Source: an uncultured Mucispirillum sp.
Lineage (GTDB): Bacteria > Chrysiogenota > Deferribacteres > Deferribacterales > Mucispirillaceae
Reading direction: 5' to 3'
DNA length: 42,249 nt
Assembly (NCBI GenBank): GCA_910586745.1
Contig: CAJUJZ010000005.1
Location: 1-42,249, forward strand
Positions 16,328-25,038 of this stretch are shown here, piece after piece. The notes under the pieces were generated by a model. The model was not told where the DNA came from. It made no database searches and was given only the letters and a program-made list of their open reading frames with translations. Position 1 is the stretch's first letter; the number at the start of each line of letters is the position of its first letter. The translations under genes were made by a program, and so were the position numbers.

Positions 16328-17719
16328 ATGAAAACTATACCAAGAATACAAAATATATACAGACCAGAAGCTACTCGTGTAGAAGACTATAATGAAGTAG
16401 AAAGGAAATTTAATACAGAAGAATTAACTATGCAGGCTTCAAGATGTATGGACTGCGGTATACCATTCTGCCATGGTCTTGGCTGCCCATTAGGCAATGT
16501 AATACCAGAAATGAATGAGGCTGCAAGAAATTTAAACTGGAAAAGAGCCTGGGAAATATTAAGCGAAACAAGCAATATGCCTGAATTTACAAGCAGAGTA
16601 TGTCCTGCCCTTTGTGAAAATGCCTGTACTAAAAATATTGAAAATGTACCTGTCATGATTAGGCAGCTTGAAAAAGCAGTTATTGAAAACGCTTTTGAAA
16701 ATGGATATGTAAAACAAATTATACCAGAAAGCAAAAGTGGTAAAAGTGTGGCAGTAGTTGGTGCAGGACCTTCAGGGCTTTATATGGCTTTTGAACTTTA
16801 TAAAAAAGGACATAATATTACAGTTTATGAAAAAAGAAAATATGCAGGTGGACTTTTAAGATACGGTATACCTGATTTTAAACTTGAAAAACATATTATT
16901 GAAAGACGCATTAATATTTTAAAAGCATCTGGAATAGATTTTCAGTTTAATACAGAAATAGGTAGAGATATTTCTGCTGAATATTTAAATAAAAAATATG
17001 ATGCAATAGTGCTTGCAATAGGAACACCTGTGCCTAGAGATTTACAAATCAAAGGCAGAGAATTAAAAAATATCCACTTTGCATTAGAGTTTTTATCTGG
17101 GCAGAATATGTTTACAGGCAAAGAGATAAATAAACTGCCTATTAATGTAAAAGGAAAAGATGTTGTAATTATTGGCGGTGGCGATACAGGAAGTGACTGT
17201 TTAGGGACATCTATTAGACAAAAAGCAGCAAATATTACTCAAATTGAAATTATGCCAGAGCCGCCAAAAGAACGCTCTGCTTCAACTCCTTGGCCAGACT
17301 GGCCGTATGAACTTAAAACATCATCAAGCCATAAAGAAGGCGGCACAAGGATATGGGCAAAAGTTGTAAAAGAATTTCATGGCACAAATGGAGCTGTTAC
17401 AAGCATTGATATAGTTGATGCTGCATGGGATTTTTCTCCAGATGGCAAACCTTTATCTTTTAAAGAAGTGGAAGGCACTCTTACAAATATTAAAGCAGAT
17501 TATGTTTTTATTGCTATGGGCTTTTTAGGTGTTGATAATAACTCATTTATTAAAGATTTATATTTAGAAGCTGATAAAAGAGGCAGAGTTGAAGGTAATC
17601 CGTCACAAGGTATTTTCACATGTGGAGATATGAAAACTGGGCAGTCACTTGTTGTAAGAGCTATGGCAAATGCTAAAGAAACAGCAAAAGATGTTGATGA
17701 TTATTTAAAAGGACTTTAA
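16328..17719 (+). CDS. gltD: Glutamate synthase small subunit (FAD/NAD(P)H electron-input subunit)
   Basis: 463 aa. It oxidises NAD(P)H and passes electrons through FAD and [4Fe-4S] clusters to GltB. N-terminal cluster cysteines are Cys40, Cys43, Cys48 and Cys53 (SRCMDCGIPFCHGLGCPLGN), with a second set in CPALCENAC. An FAD fold follows (VVGAGPSGLY), then the NADPH fold (VIIGGGDTGSDCLG), and the FAD-closing motif near the C-terminus (GIFTCGDMKTGQSLVV). It lies 19 bases after gltB, with GAGGA 9 bases before its ATG. Confidence 0.97.
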   Translation: MKTIPRIQNIYRPEATRVEDYNEVERKFNTEELTMQASRCMDCGIPFCHGLGCPLGNVIPEMNEAARNLNWKRAWEILSETSNMPEFTSRVCPALCENACTKNIENVPVMIRQLEKAVIENAFENGYVKQIIPESKSGKSVAVVGAGPSGLYMAFELYKKGHNITVYEKRKYAGGLLRYGIPDFKLEKHIIERRINILKASGIDFQFNTEIGRDISAEYLNKKYDAIVLAIGTPVPRDLQIKGRELKNIHFALEFLSGQNMFTGKEINKLPINVKGKDVVIIGGGDTGSDCLGTSIRQKAANITQIEIMPEPPKERSASTPWPDWPYELKTSSSHKEGGTRIWAKVVKEFHGTNGAVTSIDIVDAAWDFSPDGKPLSFKEVEGTLTNIKADYVFIAMGFLGVDNNSFIKDLYLEADKRGRVEGNPSQGIFTCGDMKTGQSLVVRAMANAKETAKDVDDYLKGL

Positions 17720-17721
17720 AA

Positions 17722-18954
17722 ATGGCAAAAATTAACTCTAATTATTTACTGCTTCCTAACAGTTATCTTTTTGCAGAAATAGCAAAGAAAATAAAAACAT
17801 ATCAGGAAGCTAATCCAAAAGCAGATATTATTAGAATGGGGATTGGGGATGTTACCCGCCCCCTTACTAATGCAGTAGTTACTGCTATGGAAAAGGCAGC
17901 AAAAGAAATGGCTGAAAGCTCTACTTTCAGGGGATATGGACCTGAGCAGGGATATGATTTTTTAATTAATGCAGTAATTAATGGAGAATATAAATCAAGA
18001 AATATTGATATAGCCCCAGATGAAATATTTATAAGCGATGGCTCAAAATGTGATGTAGCTAATATTCAGGAAATATTTGATATTAACTCTACTGTTGCCA
18101 TTGCTGACCCAGTTTATCCAGTATACCTTGACAGTAATGTTATGGCAGGCAGAAGCGGCAGATTAAATGATAAAGGATACTTTGAAAAAATCATTTATAT
18201 GCCTTCTACAAAAGAAAATAACTTTAAGCCGTCATTTCCAGAAAAACATGCAGATTTAATATATATCTGCTCACCTAATAACCCAACAGGTGCTGCATTA
18301 ACAAAAACAGAGCTTAAAACCTGGGTTGACTATGCACTGGAAAATAACTCCATTATCTTATATGACAGTGCATATAGTGCATATATCCAGGAAGAAGATG
18401 TATGCGGCTCTATTTATGAAATACCTGAAGCTAAAAAAGTAGCAATAGAGTTTAAATCATTTTCAAAAACAGCTGGTTTTACAGGCATAAGGTGTGCTTT
18501 TACAGTTGTTCCAAAAGAGTTATATGCTTTTGATGATATGGGTAATAAAGTTGCACTGAATAAACTTTGGAATAGAAGGCAGACAACTAAATTTAACGGT
18601 GTATCTTATGTTACACAAAGAGCAGCAGAAGCAGTGTATTCAGAAGAAGGTATGAAAGAAACAAAAGAAGTTATTAAATACTATATGAATAATGCTGAAA
18701 TAATCTTAGATGGATTAAAAAAAGCAGGGTTTGAGGCCTATGGCGGTGTAAATGCACCATATATCTGGTGGAAAATACCTGACGGAATTAAGTCATTTGA
18801 TTTCCTTGATATTTTACTTGAAAAATATCAAATAGTAGGCACTCCTGGCTCTGGCTTTGGTCCATGGGGCGAAGGTTATTTTAGATTAACAGCATTTGGC
18901 AGCCAAGAAAAAACTAAGGAAGCAATGCAGCGAATATCACAAGGCAGCTTCTAA
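17722..18954 (+). CDS. dapL: LL-diaminopimelate aminotransferase
   Basis: 410 aa, a class I/II PLP aminotransferase matching the DapL family along its length: RMGIGDVTRPL, YGPEQGYDFL, FISDGSKCD, SPNNPTGAAL. The PLP lysine is Lys249 in SFSKTAGFTG. It converts tetrahydrodipicolinate directly to LL-DAP with glutamate as donor, bypassing the succinylase or acetylase steps to lysine and peptidoglycan DAP. It starts 2 bases after gltD (AAGGA 8 bases upstream of the ATG), so it is cotranscribed with the enzyme that makes its amino donor. A strong terminator follows. Confidence 0.93.
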   Translation: MAKINSNYLLLPNSYLFAEIAKKIKTYQEANPKADIIRMGIGDVTRPLTNAVVTAMEKAAKEMAESSTFRGYGPEQGYDFLINAVINGEYKSRNIDIAPDEIFISDGSKCDVANIQEIFDINSTVAIADPVYPVYLDSNVMAGRSGRLNDKGYFEKIIYMPSTKENNFKPSFPEKHADLIYICSPNNPTGAALTKTELKTWVDYALENNSIILYDSAYSAYIQEEDVCGSIYEIPEAKKVAIEFKSFSKTAGFTGIRCAFTVVPKELYAFDDMGNKVALNKLWNRRQTTKFNGVSYVTQRAAEAVYSEEGMKETKEVIKYYMNNAEIILDGLKKAGFEAYGGVNAPYIWWKIPDGIKSFDFLDILLEKYQIVGTPGSGFGPWGEGYFRLTAFGSQEKTKEAMQRISQGSF

Positions 18955-18975
18955 TTAGTTTATTCCTTCACACTT

Positions 18976-19002
18976 CCCCCTGAATATTTCAGGGGGTTTT
19001 TT
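18976..19002 (+). terminator. Intrinsic terminator after dapL
   Basis: CCCCCTGAA, a 3-base loop, TTCAGGGGG, then six T. It is the strongest terminator in the window and separates the glt operon from the regulator gene. Confidence 0.95.
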
Positions 19003-19043
19003 GTTACAAATCTACTTTCATTGTTCTATTTTTCATTTTTCTC

Positions 19044-19059
19044 TTTACAATTTTGTAAA
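19044..19059. promoter_or_regulatory. Dyad upstream of the sigma54 activator gene
   Basis: TTTACAA-TT-TTGTAAA, 7-bp perfect arms, centred about 50 bases before the activator ATG. It has the same core as the dyad between glnN and gltB. It could be an autoregulatory operator; the short gap shows no sigma54 promoter. Confidence 0.45.
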
Positions 19060-19100
19060 ATTTAATTATAACCAATTATTCAAACCAATAAGGATTATAA

Positions 19101-20663
19101 ATGGCAGGCAGAAAATCTATTCAACAAGAAGAACATTCATTAAGTGCAGAAATTACAGTATTGCAGGAAATCAGCTATGCTATTGTTCATAAAAAAAATG
19201 TCAGTGAACTTTTACACCAGATATTAGAAATATTAAGCTCACGGCTTAATATGATACGCGGCACATTCACCATTGTAAAACATAATAAATTATACATTGA
19301 AGCAACTCATGATTTACAGGATGCTGAAAAAAAACATATTTCATATAACATAGGCGAAGGGATAACTGGCCATGTGGCAGAATGCGGCAGACCTCATTTA
19401 ATTGAAGATATTGTTCAAGACCCAAGATTTTTAAACAGGCTTGGTGCAAGAGATAAAGATGAAAAAATTGCATTTATATGTGTGCCTATAATTAATATGG
19501 AAAGAGTTATAGGCACTTTAAGTGTTGATAGAGTAATGAATGAAAATGTCGATTTGCAAAAAGATTTAAAATTTTTAGAAATTGTTGGAAATATTGTTGG
19601 TGAAGCATTAATGGCTGTTATTGCAGAGCATAATGAAAAAGAACAGCTGATACACGAAAACAAACAGTTAAGAGATATGCTTGATGACAGCAATCCACCT
19701 GCATTAATAGGCAACTGCAAAAGTATGCGGGATATATACGCATTAATTAAACAGGTAGCAGCAAGTGATGCAACAGTGCTTCTTCGCGGAGCTTCTGGCA
19801 CAGGTAAAGAAATAGTTGCTAGAGCCATAGTATCACTCAGTGATAGAAAAACTAAACCTTTTATTACATTAAATTGTGCAGCAATTCCAGAAAACCTTGT
19901 AGAAAGTGAACTGTTTGGTCATGAAAAAGGTGCATTTACTGGTGCTGTTGCAAGGCGTATAGGCCATGTAGAAAAAGCAAATACAGGCACATTATTTCTT
20001 GATGAAGTTGGCGATTTATCACTTGCTTCTCAAGTTAAATTATTAAGATTTATTCAGGAAAGAACTTTTACAAGGCTTGGCAGCAGCCAGACATTAAAAT
20101 CAGATGTGCGTTTAATTGCTGCAACAAGTAGAAACCTTGAAGAAATGATTGCAAACGGACAGTTTAGAGAAGACTTATATTACAGGCTTAATATTTTTCC
20201 TATTACTATGCCTGATTTAAATTCAAGAAGAAGTGATATTATACTTTTAGCAGAACATTTTATTGAAAAACATAACCTAAGATATAAAAAGAATATAAAA
20301 AGGCTTTCTACACCAGCAATTAATATGCTTATGAGCTACCACTGGCCAGGTAATGTTAGAGAGCTTGAAAACTGTATAGAAAGAGCAGTTATTACTGCAA
20401 CAGATGACTGTATACATGGATATAATCTGCCTGCATCATTACAGACGGGTAAAACATCTAATTCTTCCCTTTTACCTGATGGTGCAGCATCATTTAATAC
20501 TCTTATAGATTCTTATGAAAGAGAATTAATAGTGGAATCATTAAAACGAAACCATGGCAATATGTCTGCGGCTGCAAGAGATTTAGACTTATCACCAAGA
20601 GTTATACACTATAAAATAAAACGACTTGGCATTACACCAGAATGGTATCAAGATAAAGTGTAA
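19101..20663 (+). CDS. NifA/NtrC-type sigma54-dependent transcriptional activator with GAF domain
   Basis: 520 aa. Domains in order: an N-terminal GAF sensor domain (about residues 15-175), an AAA+ sigma54-interaction domain (about 200-430) and a Fis-type helix-turn-helix (about 485-511, HGNMSAAARDLDLSPRVIHYKIKRL). The AAA+ domain has Walker A GASGTGKE (230-237), the sigma54-contacting GAFTGA loop (277-282), Walker B LFLDE (about 298-302) and the arginine-finger region FREDLYYRL. It lacks a response-regulator receiver domain and the cysteine motif of oxygen-sensitive rhizobial NifA. The whole layout is NifA-like, but no nitrogenase genes are in view. AAGGA is 8 bases before the ATG. Position behind gltBD-dapL and the nearby sigma54 promoters suggest that it controls ammonium assimilation; this is inference. 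Confidence 0.9.
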   Translation: MAGRKSIQQEEHSLSAEITVLQEISYAIVHKKNVSELLHQILEILSSRLNMIRGTFTIVKHNKLYIEATHDLQDAEKKHISYNIGEGITGHVAECGRPHLIEDIVQDPRFLNRLGARDKDEKIAFICVPIINMERVIGTLSVDRVMNENVDLQKDLKFLEIVGNIVGEALMAVIAEHNEKEQLIHENKQLRDMLDDSNPPALIGNCKSMRDIYALIKQVAASDATVLLRGASGTGKEIVARAIVSLSDRKTKPFITLNCAAIPENLVESELFGHEKGAFTGAVARRIGHVEKANTGTLFLDEVGDLSLASQVKLLRFIQERTFTRLGSSQTLKSDVRLIAATSRNLEEMIANGQFREDLYYRLNIFPITMPDLNSRRSDIILLAEHFIEKHNLRYKKNIKRLSTPAINMLMSYHWPGNVRELENCIERAVITATDDCIHGYNLPASLQTGKTSNSSLLPDGAASFNTLIDSYERELIVESLKRNHGNMSAAARDLDLSPRVIHYKIKRLGITPEWYQDKV

Positions 20664-20683
20664 TAATATATAACTTATAGTAT

Positions 20684-21448
20684 TTATCTAATACAAAAAT
20701 CTAAGTCTGTATATTGAATATCATAAACATCAAAAAGCTTTTTAAGTATAATAATTTTTCTATGTGTGCTTGTATTTTTTTCTATAAATAGGCCATTAGT
20801 AATTTCTATATATTCTCTTAAACTATTTTTATCATTAGATATATATGGTTTTAAACCATATTCATCTTCTGCACTATTTACTATATCATAGAATTTTTTT
20901 TCATCAATATTAAATAAAATATTTAAAATAGTTTCATACATATCTGTCCAAAAGGCATGATACTTTTTTAATACTTCATTCTCCATGCGTAAATATTCTA
21001 ATTCTTTTATCGCTTCTTCATAACTTAAGTCTTTTATATCTTTTGCTGGTTGTGATGGAACATAAAGTTGTTTAGTTGATTGCTTCTTAAATTTTCTGCC
21101 TCGTCTCTCTTCATAAAGACATGATACACCATCTTTTTCATATATTGCTGCCCAGTTGCTTATTGTTGATGTTGATGGTATATTAAAATACGCTGCCGTT
21201 TCTCTCAACAGCATATTATGGTTATAGTAATACTCTAGCACTTCTTCTTTAAATTTACCACTATATTGATTATTGATTGGCTGTATTACTTTATCTTCAT
21301 TGCATAAATACATATCTCGCCATTTACGGATATTACCTTTGCTTATTCCGTATTATTTTGATAATGATGTAATACTTCTTTGCTCTTTAAAATATTGATG
21401 CAATATTTCTCTGCGTAACTCATAAGAATATTTGATTCTGCGTGACAT
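20684..21448 (-). pseudogene. IS150-group (IS3 family) OrfA with an in-frame stop, DDE transposase gene absent
   Basis: Reading from ATG at 21446-21448, the product starts MSRRIKYSYELRREIL and carries a first helix-turn-helix interrupted by TAA at codon 32 (21353-21355; SLSK-stop-YGISKGNIRKW). It then continues in the same frame through a second HTH (LRETAAYFNIPSTSTISNW) and the ERRGRK and LRMENEVLKK motifs typical of IS3-family OrfA. After residue ~150 the sequence (YHAFWTDMYETILNILFNID and onward) is not the usual OrfA end and is not an OrfB catalytic domain. The frame downstream of the stop is 209 codons from the next ATG (21313), so a shortened second-HTH protein could still be made. I do not recognise the C-terminal ~105 residues. 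Confidence 0.7.
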
Positions 21449-21457
21449 AATAAATAC

Positions 21458-21486
21458 ACCCCATTTATTTGTCCAATAAATGGGGT
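21458..21486. repeat. 12-bp perfect inverted repeat in front of the IS OrfA
   Basis: ACCCCATTTATT, 5 bases (TGTCC), AATAAATGGGGT. On the minus strand it lies 9 bases upstream of the OrfA ATG, and the G run that could act as ribosome site is inside the stem. Such fold-backs in insertion sequences can reduce transposase translation from outside transcripts; that role is inferred here. Confidence 0.8.
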
Positions 21487-21541
21487 TCGCATCAAATATG
21501 GGCTTAAATTTATTATATTAATATAAAATTATTTTTCATTA

Positions 21542-22714
21542 TTAAAACTGCATTACAGCCATTGAGCTTACAGGCGGCACTGTATAAAGCGGGCTGTTTT
21601 GTGCATACATAATGTTGGACATATCAAGTTTATCAAAATATGATGCAGCAAATTCTAAAAATGCAGCCACATCATCTTTTTTCAATGTTTTAGGGGTTGC
21701 AACAAATTTTAATGGGTTCAGCCATTTTCCGTTTTTTCTTATACGGTAATCAAGGTGAGGACCTGTTGAATAACCTGTAGAACCAACATAACCAATAATT
21801 TGTCCCTGCTCCACATGACTTCCCTGTTTTATAGCTCTATTAAAACCATTTAAATGAAGATAAAATGTTTCATAACCATTTGGGTGGCGAAGTGCAATAT
21901 AGTTACCATTGCCTTTTGAGCGTGATTTTATTTTTACAACACCACTTGCTGTTGCTTTTACTGGTGTCCCTGTTGGTGCAGCATAATCAACACCATAATG
22001 AGGTCTGTGATATCCTAATACTGGGTGAAGTCTTGATGTAGTATATCTTGAAGAAATACGAGAATAATTTAATGGAACACGAAGAAAACCACGCTCCAGT
22101 CCTTCCCCTTTTTCATTATAATAACCTTTATTTTTATTGCCATCATTATAATACACTGCTCTTTTTAATCTGCCTTGATTATAAAAATCAGCAGCAACTA
22201 TTTTACCATAACCTGCATATTTATTTTTAATAAATTTTTTCTCAACTAATACTATAAACTTATCCCCTGGGCGTAAATCTTTGAAAAAGTCTATTTCCCA
22301 CTCAAAAATACTTGCCAGATTTGCTGCAAGCTCTGCATCTTCACCAGCTTTATACACTGCATCAAATAAATTTGTTTCTATAGTGCCTTTTACAAGCACA
22401 TTCATCATATCATATTGATATTCATTTATTCTTACCTGTGTTGAACCATCAAACATACGCTCTATAACAATATCTTTATCAAGAGCAGCGTTTAAAGTAA
22501 CTTTATTAGGCTCTAATGTTAATTTCATACCAGGTCTTAACATAAAACCTTTATAATCTTTTTTTATCTGTACATTTATGTCTGACATTTCCTGTGGAGT
22601 AAATCTGTCTGACAAAATACCATAAAGAGTATCACCAGATTTTACTTCATAAGTTTCTGCATATACTGAAATTGTTGAAAATAAAAATAATAATACAACT
22701 AAAACTCTATACAT
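21542..22714 (-). CDS. Secreted LysM / M23-family murein endopeptidase (MepM-like)
   Basis: 390 aa. It has an N-terminal signal peptide (hydrophobic residues 3-18, cleavage after SVYA), then a LysM-type peptidoglycan-binding segment (YEVKSGDTLYGIL, 22-34; PGMKLTLEP), a middle OapA/Csd3-like region, and an M23 domain (about 205-340). Metal motif 1 is His239-x3-Asp243 (PHYGVDYAAP); YLHL His287 is present. The usual HxH motif reads His320-Leu-Asp322 (TGPHLDYRI), so the last zinc-ligand histidine is Asp. The variant HLD also occurs, to my recollection, in other M23 members, so activity is not excluded. It would cut peptide cross-links in the periplasm. It is last in the long minus-strand cluster, 12 bases after the DedA gene. 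Confidence 0.9.
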   Translation of the reverse strand: MYRVLVVLLFLFSTISVYAETYEVKSGDTLYGILSDRFTPQEMSDINVQIKKDYKGFMLRPGMKLTLEPNKVTLNAALDKDIVIERMFDGSTQVRINEYQYDMMNVLVKGTIETNLFDAVYKAGEDAELAANLASIFEWEIDFFKDLRPGDKFIVLVEKKFIKNKYAGYGKIVAADFYNQGRLKRAVYYNDGNKNKGYYNEKGEGLERGFLRVPLNYSRISSRYTTSRLHPVLGYHRPHYGVDYAAPTGTPVKATASGVVKIKSRSKGNGNYIALRHPNGYETFYLHLNGFNRAIKQGSHVEQGQIIGYVGSTGYSTGPHLDYRIRKNGKWLNPLKFVATPKTLKKDDVAAFLEFAASYFDKLDMSNIMYAQNSPLYTVPPVSSMAVMQF

Positions 22715-22726
22715 CTATACACCTGA

Positions 22727-23383
22727 TTATGAGACTGTTTCCCTTTTGTTACGATATTTATATACCACCACATAAATTATTACAAGCAAAATTAATGCCG
22801 GAAAGATAAAATACATAATATGGTCAATATTCTCTTTAATAATATCAATATTATTGCCTACAAAATAACCAACATAAGCAAGCACTGTGCACCAGATTGC
22901 AGCACCTAAACCTGTGTAAAATATAAACTTTTTCAAATCCATACGAACTAAGCCTGCAGGAAATGATATATACTGCCTGATAACAGGAATAAGCCTGCCT
23001 GCAAATGTAGTTATTTCTCCATGAGTATTAAAAAATACTTCAAATTTAGCAAACTTTTCTGTATTTATGAAAAAATATTTTGAATATTTAAGAAGAAAAT
23101 CTCTGCCAAAACGGTAAGCAATCCAGTAATTTAATAATGAGCCTAATATTGAACCAGATATGCCAGATAAAATTACTAAAAAGATATTCATCTGACCAAG
23201 AGATGCTAAATAACCGGCAGGCGGTACAACCACTTCACTTGGAAATGGAACAAAAGAACTTTCAAGAGCCATTAAAAGAATTACACCAGCATAACCAAAC
23301 CTGCCTACAGTATCTACTAAAAAAGTGACAACAACTACGCCAATACCTAATATATCATTCAATATACCTTTTATTGTTTCCAC
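22727..23383 (-). CDS. DedA-family (VTT/SNARE-associated domain) membrane protein
   Basis: 218 aa integral membrane protein. It has the DedA signatures SFVPFPSEVVVPPAGYLAS near residues 43-61 and GRLIPVIRQYISFPAGLVRM near 128-147, followed by two more hydrophobic segments and a basic tail. DedA proteins are implicated in lipid scrambling and carrier recycling and in membrane homeostasis; the specific substrate cannot be told. The start is GTG overlapping the recN stop (TAGTG), with AGGAG 9 bases upstream. Confidence 0.9.
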   Translation of the reverse strand: METIKGILNDILGIGVVVVTFLVDTVGRFGYAGVILLMALESSFVPFPSEVVVPPAGYLASLGQMNIFLVILSGISGSILGSLLNYWIAYRFGRDFLLKYSKYFFINTEKFAKFEVFFNTHGEITTFAGRLIPVIRQYISFPAGLVRMDLKKFIFYTGLGAAIWCTVLAYVGYFVGNNIDIIKENIDHIMYFIFPALILLVIIYVVVYKYRNKRETVS

Positions 23384-25038
23384 TAACTACTGCTCCTGTT
23401 TATCATATCTTCTGCCTGCTGCATTGCTGCTGGTGTTGCTTCACCAGAAATCATTGTTGCTATAATACTGATTTTTGCTGCTTTGTCAAGTTTTAATATG
23501 TTAGTAGAAGATATTCCATCTTTATCTGATTTTGAAATATGAAAATGGCTGTCTCCCATAGCTGCAACAACTGGTAAATGAGTAATAACTATAATTTGTT
23601 TTCTTTTACTTAACTGTTTTAATTTTTTTGCAACAGCTCCTGCAGCCTTACCACTTATACCTGTATCTATTTCATCAAAAAGCATTGTGCCAACATTATC
23701 ATAATCTGCAAATACTTCTTTTAATGCAAGCATAACACGAGATACTTCACCACCTGAAGCAATAGTGGCAAGTGGAGCTGTTTTGAAGCCTGCATTAGTT
23801 GATATAAAAAATTCTGCACTAATACCGCCAGAATAATCTAAATCATTATTTTCTTTAAAAACTACTTCAAATTTAGCAGAGTTTAATTCTAATTCATGTA
23901 AAATATTTTCCGTTTTTTTACTTAATTCAGCAGCAGCTTTTTTTCTTGCTTCATTTAATATTTTACTGCTTTTTAAAGCTTCTTCTTTTAATAAGGCTAC
24001 TTCTTTTTCAAGTTTTGCTGTAATATCTTCTTCACCATCTATTCCTGCTAAATCTTCTTCTAATTTATTTTTATATTCAATAACACTTTCCAGTGAGCCG
24101 CCATATCTTTTTGATAAATCCTGCAGTTTATATTTCCTGTCTATCAAATTATTTAATTCTTCTGGTGTTATTTCCTGTTCTTCTTCACTTAAAAGGCTTG
24201 TAATTAATGATGCAGCTTCATTAATATTTTCTAACGCAGACTGCAGAAATTCTTCTGCTTTTTGAGCATCCTGCGACATATTACTTAAACTGTTCATAGC
24301 TCTTGCTGCTTTTTCAATTAATTCTGATGCAGTAAGTTCTCCATCACTTAAAGCGTCCATAGAGGATGTAACTGCCTCTCTTACTTTTTCTATACTTGAT
24401 AAAAACTTAATTCTATCTTCTATAACAGCATCTCTTTCTAAATCAATATTATAAGACAGGATTTCGTTATACTGCATTTTATACATTTCCTGCATTTTTA
24501 TAATATTTTCTCTATTCTTTTTTAAATCTTCTAATTTATCAAGTTTTTCTCTATAAGCCCTGTATTTAATGCTGAAATCATCTTTGAAACTATTATCTAC
24601 AAAAAAATTTATAAAAGATAAATGTTTTGCAGGATTAAACAAAAACTGATTTTCATGCTGACCGTGAATATCTATTAAAGATTCTGAAACATCTCTAAGT
24701 CTGTTTACAGGTGCTGCCTTGCCATTAATAAATGCCTTATTTTTACCATTTTCATCAGTTTCTCTTAATACAATAAGTTCATCTTCTATTTCATACTGCT
24801 CTATTAATTCTGGCTCAATATTTAAATCATCACAAAAAATACCTTCAGCAGAAAACTTTTCCTGCGAATTTCTAGGAGCTACTCTGCCAAGTCTGTCCCC
24901 AGTTAAATATTTTAATGCACCAACAAGCACAGATTTACCAGCACCTGTTTCACCAGTAATAACATTTAATCCTTTTTCAAATTCTAAGCTGACTTTTTCT
25001 ATAACTGCTATATTTTTTACGGCTAGATATGTTAACAC
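23383..25038 (-). CDS. recN: DNA repair protein RecN
   Basis: 551 aa SMC-like ATPase for double-strand-break repair. The N-terminal Walker A is GETGAGKS (about residues 29-36), a long central coiled coil spans roughly residues 155-380, and the C-terminal ABC signature region TIASGGEVSRVMLALK is followed by Walker B MLFDEIDTGISG. It overlaps the end of nadK by 7 bases, the common nadK-recN arrangement. Confidence 0.96.
   Translation of the reverse strand: MLTYLAVKNIAVIEKVSLEFEKGLNVITGETGAGKSVLVGALKYLTGDRLGRVAPRNSQEKFSAEGIFCDDLNIEPELIEQYEIEDELIVLRETDENGKNKAFINGKAAPVNRLRDVSESLIDIHGQHENQFLFNPAKHLSFINFFVDNSFKDDFSIKYRAYREKLDKLEDLKKNRENIIKMQEMYKMQYNEILSYNIDLERDAVIEDRIKFLSSIEKVREAVTSSMDALSDGELTASELIEKAARAMNSLSNMSQDAQKAEEFLQSALENINEAASLITSLLSEEEQEITPEELNNLIDRKYKLQDLSKRYGGSLESVIEYKNKLEEDLAGIDGEEDITAKLEKEVALLKEEALKSSKILNEARKKAAAELSKKTENILHELELNSAKFEVVFKENNDLDYSGGISAEFFISTNAGFKTAPLATIASGGEVSRVMLALKEVFADYDNVGTMLFDEIDTGISGKAAGAVAKKLKQLSKRKQIIVITHLPVVAAMGDSHFHISKSDKDGISSTNILKLDKAAKISIIATMISGEATPAAMQQAEDMINRSSS

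Larger units (their letters stand above)
20684..21494 (-). mobile_element. Truncated IS150-group insertion sequence remnant
   Basis: The left end carries ACCCC, TTGGACA and GGGGT in a fold-back just before OrfA, the arrangement seen at IS150-group left ends; the putative end sequence is TGATGCGAACCCC on the minus strand from 21494. OrfA is present but interrupted, OrfB is missing, and no matching right inverted repeat was found between 20664 and 20700. It sits between the convergent activator gene and the peptidase gene. Exact boundaries are uncertain. Confidence 0.55.

Noticed and set aside
19101..20663. Activator as true NifA indicating nitrogen fixation
   Set aside because: No nitrogenase genes are seen, the cysteine motif of oxygen-sensing NifA is absent, and the adjacent sigma54 promoters belong to glnN and gltB.
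21458..21486. Inverted repeat before the IS OrfA as a transcription terminator
   Set aside because: Neither side has a T run. Its place and the TTGGACA/GGGGT pattern fit an IS150-type left end better.
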